From positions 7,008,501 to 7,072,500 of the forward strand of contig JAKNDB010000087.1 of NCBI GenBank assembly GCA_024305405.1: a stretch of 64,000 nt of DNA, given 5' to 3'. Of the stretch, positions 35,201 to 48,742 are shown piece by piece. The notes below the pieces were generated by a model. The model saw nothing but the letters and a program-made list of their open reading frames with translations, was not told where the DNA came from and did not search any database. The position numbers were made by a program, and so were the translations under genes. The DNA comes from Dirofilaria immitis (taxonomy: Eukaryota; Nematoda; Chromadorea; Rhabditida; Onchocercidae). How positions within the stretch are numbered: the stretch's first letter is position 1; each line of letters begins with the position of its first letter.

Positions 35201-38200
35201 AGCTACTGAAAATTGGATTTAAATAATTTATTGAAATGATGATCCATATTTGTTTTAAAGATGAAGAAAGAATCGAATCTTGATCAAATGTTTGGAAGGA
35301 TCAAATGCAATGAGGGGTCGATCTATCATATTCCCAAATGCACATTATATTTCATCTGCTAATGAAGGAAATAATCATAGCTTTCCAAGCTTCGCTTTTC
35401 ACTGTTAAGTCTTATGTAAGCAATTATAGCAGAAGATTAAAAGGAATGAAAGAGCAAAAAGTTAGCAATGATATGATATGATATTGTCATTTCCTTCTTC
35501 AGTCTCCTTCATTCTCTTTTTCGTGAAATTTGAATAAAAACATTTCTTATTAATGCCAAACTTTCATTCAGAACAAATAAGGCTGTTGAGCGCTTTTATT
35601 TCAGTAGATCTATGCAAAACGAGGAGGACTGAAATGTATTATTGATTAATAGTTCGAGTAAACGAGTCAAAACTTTTGCAGAATGATTTTATGATGGCAA
35701 TTTCTATCATTTTTCAAATAAATTTTATAAAAAGAAAGCTGGGACAGAGAATTATTATATATTTAAAAGAGAGAAAAGCGAACAATAAAAGACTATCCCT
35801 GCATCAATTAATCATATAATCAGAGATCTATTCTATTAACCTTACTAATGATATCAAGCGGTTGACGCTTTATTTCGAGAGTAATCTTGTCCGAAAAATC
35901 TCTTTAGAAATGATTCTGAAATGTCTCGAAAAGTGTTGCTGTCGAATATTATTGAAAATGGAACTAGAGTCATTCTGTTTGATATCATCTATTTCTCTGC
36001 TAAATCGTGATTAAATCATTCTTCTTATAACAGCGACATTTTCAAAAATGAATCTAACGAGAAAGAGAGAATTACTATGTTTGGATTGATCGCCGTCGTC
36101 AATACAAGGCATATGAAGTGGTAGTCATCGATATAGTATTGTATTACAATGAAGAGACCAAAGATCAATGAAAGAAAGGATTCAACAACAATTTCTTGAA
36201 AGAATGAAAAAGCGATAAAAAAACAGATTGTGAAACTTCATTCTTCTAAATTATGGATTGAGAATATAAATTACTTGTTCTTCCTTTTAAAAATGATAAA
36301 AAAAGCAGAATTTATTCCTTAAATAACTCAAAAATCATTTCAAATTTAGAAGAATAAAGATTTCTGCAAATGAAGGAAATAAGATAGGCAATTCCGAATA
36401 TTCAATTCTAACTTTTCATTCAACTATGTAAGAAGAAATGTGAAAGTTTCCTTCCAGAAGGAGATTTTAACTTTCTGTTCCCCTACCCTAATGCGTTTGA
36501 ATAAAATTGACAATAAGGAAAGGAATTTGATGAGGATCAACTTAGAAGACAAATGGATGATTTACTTGATTTTTATGGGAACAATTATTTGGTATTTCTC
36601 GGGCCAAATACTACAAAACATATGTCTCTGGAGTAGTGTTGACATGATATAATTGTGGGAGAATATATTGATTACAAATGGAAGAATGCAATTTTTTTTT
36701 TGAAAATTCTGGCAGTTTTGCGTAGTTTCTTACAAAAAGAAAGCATCAAAAATCAGCTTGAATTATCAATAATTTGTCTATAAAGATAAAAGAAAGTTAT
36801 CAATAAAAATTGTCAATAAAAATAAAAATCTCTAAATCCGCTATTATACTTCGCCACAAGAAAGTAGAGCATTTGGAATCTTATCCTTGTCCACTAAAGA
36901 TCCAAAACTATGGAGCCAGCATTAGCGTTATTTTATCTTTACCATTAATTCCGCGATTTTTTAGATTTTTAGAGAAGAAGAGAATTCCTTTCGACTCGGC
37001 CCAAGAAACAAAGAGTAGATGAAGTGATTTCTCATTTATTTTCTTATATTAATTAGATGCTTACAATTTACACATATTCTATGATTGGTAGAATTATTAA
37101 ACAAAAAAAAGAAAATTAAATGAGGAAAATGTGATCAAAAAATAGAAATTACACTCGCTGTATCTGAACTTGAACGTTAGAAATAAGAAAATAAATTTTG
37201 ACAGAATTTTTATATATAAAATCTTTCAATATACAATACAGTTACTGTTGTTTTCATTTAAATTACTCAAATTGGCAATTTTTCAAAAATTTATGAAATA
37301 AATTGCATTTAAGAAAAACCGGTTATGAAGTATTAGTTTACCATCTCGAGTCGAAGAAGTTTCGGAATCTTTTTAAAAGCCGTAAGATTTCAAATCAATC
37401 AATGATATCATTTCAAAATTACTTGTATCTCCTGATATTTGTAAAAATTAAACTAAGCATTTGTGTGTTATGAACTAAAAGCAATAATCGACTAGTGATA
37501 AATGTGGTGAAACATATTTACAACTTTCAGCGAATCGGGGAGACAGTTAACTGTAATTATTCTCAGAAGATCGGTTTTCTTGAGCTGTCCTAAGAAATAA
37601 AATAAAGATGTTTGTGATACTTTGAGAATCAGGTAGATATATATTTGGCGTATACTAGTATGAGATACGCTAGTGATCAAATAATACGTGGAAGAACTTA
37701 TACCAATAGAAATAGTGAATTCTAATCAACTGAAGAATGCTTGAAAAATTCGGTCTTTTAAAGAACATTTACTGTAAGGGACATAAAATATTTTTAGTTT
37801 CAATAATCAAATTTTTCCGCTTAACTTCTGAAATGAACTAGTACTGTAAACAAAGCAGTCAGCATTAGTACGAAAATAAAGATCTCAAATTTGTATGCAC
37901 TATTTTTTAAAACACATATCTTATTATCGTTAAATGCATATTAAGACATTTCTCAATTAATATCCATCATTATCAATGCCAAATTGGTACGAATAACCGA
38001 TATTCATGATATTGAAATTGAGCATATTGTATTCGATTAAATTATAAAAATGAAGGTTATTAAAAGTTCAAAAAATTTTCACATAGTTATTGAAGTTTTA
38101 AATGATATATAAGAACATGTATTGATTTCTACCTCGTTTAATAACTTTTCCTAAAGCATATTTTTGTTATCTTCCACACTTGTCATTTATTTTCTCTTTG

Positions 38201-41200
38201 CCCAACATGTCAATCTGCTATCATCACTGCATCATCTCCTTCAACGTGTAATTTTGTTGAAACTATTCTTGCAACAGTTCAATTCCTTATTCACTTTTTT
38301 CAATTTTCGCTAAAATAAAATCCGTTGACCATTTAAATGGTGGATAGATGAATAAAATAAATGGCTGAAGAATCTTCACGTGTTTAAAATATAAACGAGC
38401 CTTCAATGTATTACACTGTGTATTCATACGTCTTGCCATTCTGATTATTGATTTCCAGAAATTAGGATAGGATGATACTTGTCCCCTCCAACATTTCAAA
38501 AATTTTGAATTGGCTTATTATCAAATTTTCAAACTATCGCTAGTAAAATAAGTGTATTTCATTAATTGATTTTTTTTACTTGCATAATTCTAATTAGAAA
38601 TGATGCTTGATAATGTAACGAACAAGTGATGTTTGCTTTTCAGTAAGTTGTTTGATCTTTGACTTGATCGTAGGATGAAGGTAAAAAGACGAAAGCCAAT
38701 AGTTATATTATTTGAACTTTTCTTTTTAAAAATCTAAAATTTTTATTCAAAATTGCGAACCTGTTTTTGAAATAACTACACGATGTGAAATTGCTACTTT
38801 TATGTTAAAATACCAAATAAATTTTAAAACTCTTCTTTCACACAAATTTTCTACTTCATTTTAAATTGAAACCGTCGCGCCAAAAAATTAAAATGGATAA
38901 ATTTCAAAATTTCATGAATGCATTTGTCGAATTTCTATCGAATATCCACCAAAAATGTTTCAGTTTTTGCAAGAATTTAATCAGGAGATTGATAATCGGA
39001 TAAGTTAAATGAATAAATAGGAAAAAATCTGATTCGATATGAGTGATAAAATCCATAACACATTTTGATTTTTCCAATGCTTCAAATCGAATTCATTAAT
39101 GACGATTTGCATGCCTTCATATAGACTAATTAAAAAGACGATTCACAATAAGAATGAATAGACATAATTATTTTAACCTTAGAAAGACAAGAAAAAATAT
39201 TATTAAGTAATTTAGAAATTTAAATTCCTCATTTGCTTTACATTTAAATTTCTGTAAGATTTCGTTATAATATAGAAGCATTATTTGTTTTGTTAAAGAG
39301 GTCGAAAAGATGAAAGGCATAGATATACTTATTTACACACTTTATTTTATAACAGGAAATTCATGTATATATATAAAATTTCATTTAAACCACTGCAAAC
39401 CACTAATGATTTTTACTCTACCGTGTATAGTCAGAGCAGATTTCTTTTTTTTTTTGCGCCTGGCGAAAAGGGTGAGAATGATTTGTTAGCAGTGACTGAT
39501 ATCAAGTAAGATAAAGATAAATGCTGCAGATTTTCTCTATATCATTTCCATTTCAGTTGCAGCGAAATTTCGAAATTGATAAAATGTTATTAATAAATTC
39601 TTCTATTTATATTGATTTAAACTTTAATGTTGAACTTTTTCGTGTTCCAAACAAAAAGAAATCAAAGTTCGGTGGAAAGAGACTTAAATGATAATTAGTT
39701 CGAACTTTAAAAACATTCAGTCTTTTACTGATGGAAAGATAAAAACAAATAGTGAACAAAAGAATGTATTGGTTGGTTTCGATTCGATTCAATCCCAATC
39801 GCAAGCATCATCATATCAATGTATCATTCAGCAAGAGGAAGAAAAGATCCATCATCCTTCTAAAACCTCAACAAGGACGAGAAAAGAAGAGAATTATTGA
39901 GAAGTTAGAAGAAGTGAATAGAGAACATTATCAACGAATCAAAAATCTTCTAATTTTTATAGAAAGAAATTGATTAAAACTGATCACAAGTAATAATGAT
40001 CACAACATTTCACTTCATCAATTTATTCACTTTCTAAAGAAATAAACAAATGAAATTAAATCTTTCGTCTTGCAACTAATATTTTATGGACTGCTGGCTA
40101 CAACAACAACTGTTGGAATAGCGAAATAATTTTAATCAAAAAATTGTATATATATGTTTGAAAGGTTGTATTTACCAACTGAGAAATCTTTCATTACATG
40201 CATAGTTGTTAATGCATCAACATTATACCAATAGGAGGAAATCAGGTTTCTCATCGAAAATGATATTTATAATTGACTTCTAAATTTCAGTATCTCATAT
40301 TTAATGTATGAAGAATAATGGATACTAAAATGTTATTTATTTCAACAAAATTCTAAATACTAAATCATTTTTTAAAAATTCTTAGAAGTCAACAGTATTT
40401 TATCTCTGCTTTTTTTCTATATTATCTGTATATTATCTTTAGCACGATTAAAAAATAAAATCTTTTCGTTTAATCAATATAGATCATCTTGTCTCACGAA
40501 GTTTGCATGTGAGAATGCATTTTTAATATTATATTGCTTGTCTGAAATATTTGCTTCAATAAATAATCACAGAAAGCATTTTTTCTTCCCGAATGATCCT
40601 TAGTTGCACAAACTAATAATTTATTACTATTTCAAGACTTAAGATTAAAATCTTAGACGATGAATATTTGAATCATCGAAATTTGCAATTTGCTTTTCTA
40701 TTTATTTTTTGATTTTGGTTATGTCTTTCCTAGATAAAAACACAGTGATAAATGGATGCATTATTTATCTTCAATCGGAGTTTACAATTTTTCCTCAATT
40801 CATAAGCAAAATTATTTTGATCTAAACATTCCCAAACTCCTCAAAGGATTTTTTATTTTGTTTCATTACAATTACTGGAAATAATTTTTTTTTTAACAAT
40901 AGTCACAAATGATATAAACAGTACTGGAATCAGAAGGCGCTGCTTGCGCATATATCATTCAGCTATCGGTAGAACAATAATGCTCTTTTGCATGTATGTA
41001 TTAAATTAGATACTTTTAGCAATTTAAATTTGTTGCAATGAAGTAAACATAGAGCTATAAAAAAGATAATCCAGTGTTTTTACTTCAAAGATAATCCAGA
41101 AATCTAATGTTTTTACTACAATCAACACAGCTCATCTCACTTCAATTATAAAATTGATGAATGAATAATTGTACTGTGGAATGGATGGTTCCGTTTATTC

Positions 41201-41240
41201 AAATAAAGAATTTTTTTTTTTGCATCATCAAGTTTATCAG

Positions 41241-44200
41241 AAGAATTCAACACAAAACAACTAATAATTCTTTTTTGTCTCCCGAAATTGTCGATTCATA
41301 TTTGCATACAATAGATTCTCCTCGAATTTGTGATTGCAGGTATGAATTTGAACAACGTGTTTTTCGATTCTTGATATTTTCATTAGTGAGCTTTTCGATC
41401 TGTTGATTAATCAAGATTCGTCTTCGTTGCTTGGGCTCATCTGAGGCTGTCTTCACATGCCTCGCATATGTTCGGTTGCAACTTTAACAGTCTTTTTGCA
41501 TCCGGACAAAGTTAACAATGTTTTCCTTCCTTTATTTATTGAGTTCAATATTCCTTGATCGTCTTCTACCATTCTCATGTTTTTCTTTTCCTCCTCCTTT
41601 TATCGTTGTGATGAGATCTTTTGCAACCACTCAACGATTTATTATTGATAGCTAACGATCCAGCATAAATCTCATTATTAATTATTCTCTCTAAATTTTT
41701 ATACTGTACAACTGTTTTTGTCTGTTAAAAGTTTCTTGATTGCTCTCCAATCCAGCTCTTGCTCTTTGTTGAAAAGCTTCAAGTTCTTGTCTATCGTCAA
41801 GATTGCGTTTGCTAATGTCATGAATGACACCCCGCTCGTGCATTGATTAGGAAAGATTCCCTTGTTTATTTATTTTTGTTGTTCTTGTTGCTATCAGAAA
41901 CAGCCTTCATCGAATATACACGATATCATTTATATACTATAGCTCTTATACAGTAATGGAGGGCAAAAAGAATAAAATAAATAAATAATTATTAGAAAAT
42001 CACAAAAGTCTTCTGAATACTCATTAAAATGAGTTCCACTTTCTTGGTAACTATCATCACGCCTGTTGAACTATTGAGTTTCTATCCCTATTGATGTTGA
42101 ACTCTTTGGAATTAAATTCCAATTCAATTGCATCAGCATCCTCTCCCTTGAAATAAGCTTATTTAAGCTCCAACGTGCCACATCTTAGCTAATCTCATCT
42201 TATTTATTAAGAGCTTTTGAAGGTAAATATGTTCATTCATTTGGATTGTCGACCTCGTCAAGTTGCCTTTGCGCTACTCAGCATTTTAACATTCCTTTTA
42301 GAATCGTTATATCCTCTTCACCTTCGCCGATTTTTTCTAGCTATTTGATTTTTTTAATGTTCCTATATACAATTAATTACATTTTCCAGCTTTCTCTCAG
42401 AAATTGTTCAGTATCAATAGTTTCATCAAAATTTGCACTGAAATATGTTTCAGACTGGTGATCGATAACTTACCTCAAAATGTTGCGTTTATTATCATTT
42501 AAAATTTGGAATGATTATTGTATGTATTCAAAATAATAAATCTTTTAAATTTTATAATTTTTACAAAAATTATATTTATTATTTAGAGATTCAACAGACA
42601 TATATGAATAATCCATTCTTTAATTAATACCAATATTTATTTTTTAAAAGTCTTGAAATTTCAACACAATACAATACATATGTAAGGTCGGAATCAAATA
42701 TTTTTTATGTATTTTTTTTTTTTTGACTGAAGAATATTGCAGGGCGAGCATCTTCGTATTCGGCTGACCACAATCATATTCTATTATTTCGTAATATTCC
42801 GCGGCAAGCTTAACTTTAGATAAATTTAACATTTTTCCCCAATGATGGATATTATAATTTCTATTGATAAATACTAATTTATTTCTTCAGTCCTTCATAT
42901 TTTTTTCATTAATTATGCAAAATTATTTCAGAAAAAGTGTTATTAGTTTCCAGCATTTCCTTTATGCTGCACCATCCAAGGAAGGTATACATTTCATTTA
43001 TTGAATCGAAATATACTCACTGAATAACAATTTTTATCAATATAAGCAAATAGATTTAAAAACCTTTACCGCATAGTTTATGTTTACAGACATCGATTCA
43101 GGACGATGGCATCCGAAGCATATCACTGACTTAGACTATATATGTAATCAAATCATCATGTATGATCCAACTAATAGCTGGGGATTGAATGCAAATAATC
43201 CCGTCAGTTCAATCATTTAAATATATATATAAAGCTGGCTAAATTAGTTGATATTGTAAATCCTTTGTTGGCTTGGATAGGATCATAATCATGTAACGAA
43301 AATTCTTAGTGAACGATTTGCTAGAACAATTTATTTAGAACAACAAAATATAAATACTGGATTAACGTAAACTAATATTGTAGAATAGCATAATAAACGT
43401 AGCAGCGTAAAAGATGAGAAGATAAGGATTTAAGTCACGATAGGAGGATGATATCGGTAGATCGATGTGGAGATCACTAAAATGTTAGTAGATCTCTTCT
43501 CGAGGAGCAGGTGCCTTATATATGTGAACCTAGAAATGAAGTTACAAGATACGCAACAATCAGGAAGAGCATGATAGACCAAAACAAGGAGTACAGTCAT
43601 TGATGGAACGCAGACACAATCATCTTCTTTGTCTATTAATAGTATACGTGTGACGTGAACTGTGGAAAGAATTTAAGCAATGTTACGTACTGCATATTAT
43701 ACATATAAATCTATCAATACATTAGAAAGCAACGTTTTGAGGTATTTAGTCAGTCAGCATATTGATAGAGACTTTCTTTGTGTTTCCCAATAGTTCATAT
43801 TATTATGAGTTGGAAAATATAAGATTGTTATTGAAATTTTATTTACTAATAAAAATACAGTCTTTTTGAAAATCTCATATAACTTTGATAATATCTATTG
43901 CAGATATAACCATAGTTTTATTGCCTGGTAATATTCTAATGGCAATTTTGTAGAGCTTCAAAGACAAGAAATACCGGAAAAGACGAGAATGGTTTTGGGA
44001 TATTGCAAATAATCATAAACAGTAAGTTATATTGACGAATATTATTATCGAGTTATAGAACAAATTATGTCGTAATTTTTTGGATCAAATTTCACACAGT
44101 GATTGAATCGAATTTATATTATTATTATATTTAATTTCAGCGATACATGAAAAAATATCTTTTCAAAGATCAAGCGCACTTTGTTTAGATTCCCACGTGT

Positions 44201-46967
44201 AGTAAATTCAATCTCTAATGTACAGACAAAAAAATACGTATTATAGAATATTTGCATGAAAATATTACGTTTTTAGTATTTTCTATTCAAGTAAATTTTC
44301 ACAAATTGGTAAGTTAATAAATCCAAATACTGATTAAATAAAATCTTGATTTTAATAGTGGAACACCAATACCACGAATAGACTATACAACAAGCGAAAC
44401 GAGAACATGGTATGTGTCATAACTGATACTTAAAATTATTTTTTGGAAGAAGTAAGTTAACTGAAATCGTAGCACAATTGATAATATTAAAGTCTTAATA
44501 TGTTTTAATTTGCCATTATCTATCTCAAATAGCATTCAATACTTGAACTTTTCAATTTTAATTAATGCAATAGCGAATGAAATTTGATGGCTTCATCAGC
44601 ATTTTTCAGGGGTACAATTTATCGTGATCTGAAGATATTGCATAATAAGTATGCATGCACGGAATTTTTGGACAATTTCAAATTACTGGAGAAACAGTGT
44701 GGCTATTCAGATAACCAAATTCCACAACTGGAAGATATTTCGAATTATCTGCAAAGTATGTTTTTAACGATTTCCCAATCTAAACTTTTGCATCGTATTT
44801 TTACAGTTGAAAAACATTTTATAATTAAAGAATGCAATGATGTCATAATTTGTAAAATTTCGACAGTTGATTAAAATGAAATGAAACGCTTCCAATAACA
44901 CATCGATTCTGCCCTACTAATACAGTACTATCGTTGATAATAATGGACAAAGGAAAACATATTCCCAATCTGCACTAACTGTTATACTTTCAGTCTTAAG
45001 CCAAAATAACCTCCAAACTTCGTTCTGTTTTTTTCTTCGCTCGTCCCCACACTTTCCTGCTAATTTGCTAATTTGAAGTAGTATTGGTATAGCTCTCTGG
45101 TACTCTATTAGAAAATGATTATTCACATTTGCAAGAAACTTAGATAATGCAGACGAAAGGTTCAGATCGTCACAGGATTTCAGTAGATATTTGTGTTATG
45201 ATTTTCCTGCCAAATAAATATGATTTATTATCATATAACGCTGGACAGGATTTTTCTTCATCCTCTACTATAATTTCACGCAAATTACATTTTCAGTCAA
45301 AACTGGCTTTACCTTGCGTCCGTGCGGTGGTTATTTGACTCCTCGAAACTTCCTAGCTGCTCTCGCTTTTCGCGTTTTCTGTTGTACGCAGTATATGCGC
45401 CACCATACCGATCCACATTACACTCCTGAGCCGTAAGCTTTGTTTGAAAGCACTGCCGTTTTTTTAATATTGAAGATCGATATATACGGCAGATAAACAT
45501 TTAGTGATAGTATAAAAAGTATAAAATTATCTTTGAAAATCAGAAGATGAGCAAAGACCTTTCAATGACTGTTTTTAGAGATTTGTGCCATGAAATGCTG
45601 GGACATATGGCGATGTTTTTGGATCCGACATATGCCCAACTTAGTCAGGAAATTGGAATTGCAAGTCTTGGCTCCACCGAAAAAGACTGTAGTGCTCTAA
45701 TAAGAGTTCGTCTCATGATATTTTCTAATTTTAAAATTTTCATAATTTTTTCGTTTTTTAAAATTTCCTTAAGGGTATAGTTGTTAGATATATAAGAATT
45801 AGTGAAGAAAATCCATTTCAGCTTTATTTCTTCACATTTGAATTTGGTCTATTGGCTGAAAAATTCAGCGAGAAAAAGCAGAATATGAAGGTTTACGGCG
45901 CCGGATTGCTATCATGTTTCGATGAACTTAAGGTATAGTTATTAGATATATAAAAATTAAACAGAGTCTTCAAATATTACAAATGTATAATGAAAAAAAT
46001 TTTTTCAGTTTTGTGTATCACCCGAGGCTAAGATTTATCGATTCGATCCAAATGATGCAGTTGAAACGGAGCCTGAAATTATGAAATTTCAAAAGGCTAT
46101 TTTTATACGAGTACCATTAGTGAAGCATTTGATAAAATTAAGTACGTAATTATCAAAATCTATCATTGAGGGAAGAATATTCTCATTCATTATTTTTCAT
46201 TTAATTAAAGTTCCCACTAGTTTATTTCATCTGATTCAAAAATTTTTAAGCTATTCTATCAATGTTTGTGAAACAGTTTCATTATGATTAAAAAGAAATA
46301 CCAAATAAATTTAGAATGCTTATTTCAAGTAGTAGGAGTATATGTTGAAAGCGAAAAATCAATCTTGAAATTGAGTGGCAGAAATTCTGTCATTTGAAAT
46401 TTGATTCATAAAATTTGTATTTGTTTCAAATCTAAATTCCAAGTATTAAAATTTCGATCACTTAATTTAAACAAATGAAAAATTTTAAAGATATCATTAT
46501 AATCCTTAAACTGGTGCATAATATAGAAATCAATAGACACTCTTTAATTTTTGAAAAATTGATTTCGAAAAAAATTTTGAAAAAAATTGATTTCGAGGAA
46601 AGTTTTTCCTATCCTGAATTAATATCTTAAGAATTAGCGATCAGATAAAAATGGCTAAAAAGAAATGTTTCTAATCATGATTAAATATTTTAAATACGAT
46701 CCATTTCGAAATAGCTGTTTTTAATAAAGTCCTGTTAACACCTTGATAAGATCGCTTTAATTAGATCCATTAATATGATCTCCTGTAATAAGACCTCTTT
46801 AAAACTTCTAAATAAGATCCTTTTGGAAAGGGCTGTTTTTCAATACATCCAGGTAAAATATCGTTATCGAATTCATTTCTAGGACTTATATTTCAACGAT
46901 TAAAAGGCCATTTTCACTCCAGTACGATCCTCTTACGCAGTCAATAAAAAGGTCTAGCGGAGAATGA
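41241..46967 (+). CDS. tph-1: biopterin-dependent aromatic amino acid hydroxylase, probably tryptophan hydroxylase
   Basis: Iron/tetrahydrobiopterin mono-oxygenase; the tryptophan enzyme makes 5-hydroxytryptophan, the rate-limiting step to serotonin (family knowledge). Secure exons: 42932-42984, 43090-43202, 43954-44021, 44359-44409, 44610-44755, 45297-45432, 45579-45705, 45822-45932, 46009-46141 and 46883-46967 (TGA 46965-46967). Exon 41241-41339 is tentative; its phase fits. Landmarks: [82 protein letters not shown] (two His iron ligands), FAQ-like [22 protein letters not shown] (Glu iron ligand), [12 protein letters not shown] and a final [16 protein letters not shown]. The exon 46009-46141 needs one extra A at 46091-46094 to give [14 protein letters not shown]. 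About 374 residues are visible, so part of the N-terminal regulatory region was not found and the C-terminal oligomerisation helix looks short. Tyrosine or phenylalanine hydroxylase cannot be excluded; [12 protein letters not shown] and YFYT favour the tryptophan enzyme. Confidence 0.88.
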
Positions 46968-48742
46968 AATGAAATATATATATCGAACGGCACGAATTGA
47001 ACGAACTATTTTCTTCAAATTAAATGATTATGTTTCATGCAGAAATATATAATAATTTTGTTCCTATTACAACCTTGTTGGGAAAATTTATAATGTTACC
47101 TTAGATTTATAATATTAATGTATTTCTCATAGTAACCAAATGATTATTGCTGTCTGTCATCCTTATTTTTTTCGTTTATTATTTGTAGCTTTGCATAAAA
47201 AATGGAGATTTGATTATATTGGCAATTAAAAATTTCAGCGCCTTGTTCATTTAGTTCAATAAAAGAAAAAGTTTTCCATCGAAATATTGTTTCTTAAGTT
47301 TGTACAAAATCTCCAGATATTGTCATCAGTGAATGATGAAAAACTAAAAAAGATTCTGAATTTCTTAGGTTTTTTTAAAATTTTTTAAAATTTTTTTCGA
47401 AAATTCCACAATATCGCAGGAAGGACTGTAATTCACTGCAAAAGTATCTAAAACATGCTGACAAATTCTCCTATATAAAATCCCCAGGATTAATGAAAAG
47501 GGGCTGATAATGAAGGACAAAATTAACGTTTTATTTAACTTTTTATAATTAGGATAAATACTTCACATTCAGTTGGAAAATTCCGCTGTTTTCCAATGCA
47601 TCAATAATTTAGTTATCATTTTTTTGCCACAGAACAACATTTGGTTCTTGTTTATAATATATATATTGTATTTATTACTATATAAATATTATTGTATATC
47701 GAAATGCTTGGTTATTTTTGTAATGCTATTTCAGTTTCTGTAGGTATGTTGCTGAATTGATTAATTAATTATAATTATTCTTTGTAAAGCTGAATGGATA
47801 TTTCAATACTATATGATAGAATGAAATAAATGCCGTTGTTTTGCTACACAAATTTTCTCATCCATGCAAGAAAGTAGGTAATTAAATTTTGAATGCAAAG
47901 AACGAAAAATTGTTTATCAATAATGCTTCGAGAATGGCCAGAATTATGATGAAATGTCATGAATGGTCTAGAAAAATTGTTTTTTAGTTTTAAAAGCTTA
48001 ATAATTGATTAGTGATTAACTCATTAAACTGGAATTAGTTGGGATCATCTGTTGAGAAATAACTAATACTGGATCATTTTCCTCGACTAATATATATGAC
48101 TATTATTGGTGAAAACAAATAAATGCTATTGTGATCAATGGTGACAGAAGGGAAGTGCAATGACAATGATGTTTGAATTTAAGCATTTTATTTCATGTAA
48201 AGCGATTATTGTCACTCTCGAGAGAACAACTTTCCAAAAATAGAGAGCAAATACTACCATCTTGACTCTACATTTAACAAACACCAATCATTCATTTTGG
48301 ATCAAACATACAGACAGATATAAGTTCGTAAGTTAGTTTATCTAGTAATTATTGAGCGGTATCTTATATTATGTATTTCTAATCATGGAGAATCTCTTTC
48401 ATTCCTTTTTTTTCAAAATTATTCTGGCTTATTACGATTATCTATCATTTACAAATCTTTTTTCATTTGGATTTTCTGCAGCATTAAATGCATACAGTTT
48501 TGTTATTCAAAATGTATATTAATGACTTATTCGTGTATGACAGATAAATATAGCATAGGTTGTATTAGTTTACACACATATTACTCTTCTTTATTACATA
48601 ATCTTTTTGACATAAGATTCGAATTTTCTTTAAATAACGACATATAAAAGAACTTATAGTAATACTTTGTTTTATAATTCCCAAATACGATATCGTTGTG
48701 TTCGGTTGCTTTTCCGTCTATTAATTTGGTCAGAAATCAGCA
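46968..48742. other. intergenic, no gene seen
   Basis: AT-rich interval between the hydroxylase stop codon and the first ATG of the pseudokinase gene, both rightward. It should contain the hydroxylase 3' UTR and a promoter. No conserved frame or RNA gene was recognised. Confidence 0.6.

Larger units (their letters stand above)
28987..41240. other. 12-kb stretch with no secure gene
   Basis: Lies between the divergently transcribed MNK (leftward) and aromatic hydroxylase (rightward) genes, so it should hold both promoters and any 5' noncoding exons. A minus-strand segment 31105-31029, bounded by ATTGCAG and GTGAGA, could be an upstream MNK exon. Simple repeats at 32221-32242 and a hairpin at 30669-30704 are listed separately. 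The block around 33430-34080 carries overlapping open frames on both strands without recognisable homology. Confidence 0.6.

Noticed and set aside
41247..41456. Minus-strand 69-codon frame opposite the tentative hydroxylase exon
   Set aside because: It looks hydrophilic and protein-like but has no partner exons or usable splice sites on that strand. The plus-strand segment has clean acceptor and donor sites and matching phase.
46009..46150. Hydroxylase ending at the in-frame stop near 46146
   Set aside because: The residues before that stop do not resemble the family, whereas the next frame gives [14 protein letters not shown] and then splices in phase to the conserved RPFSLQYDP exon at 46883.
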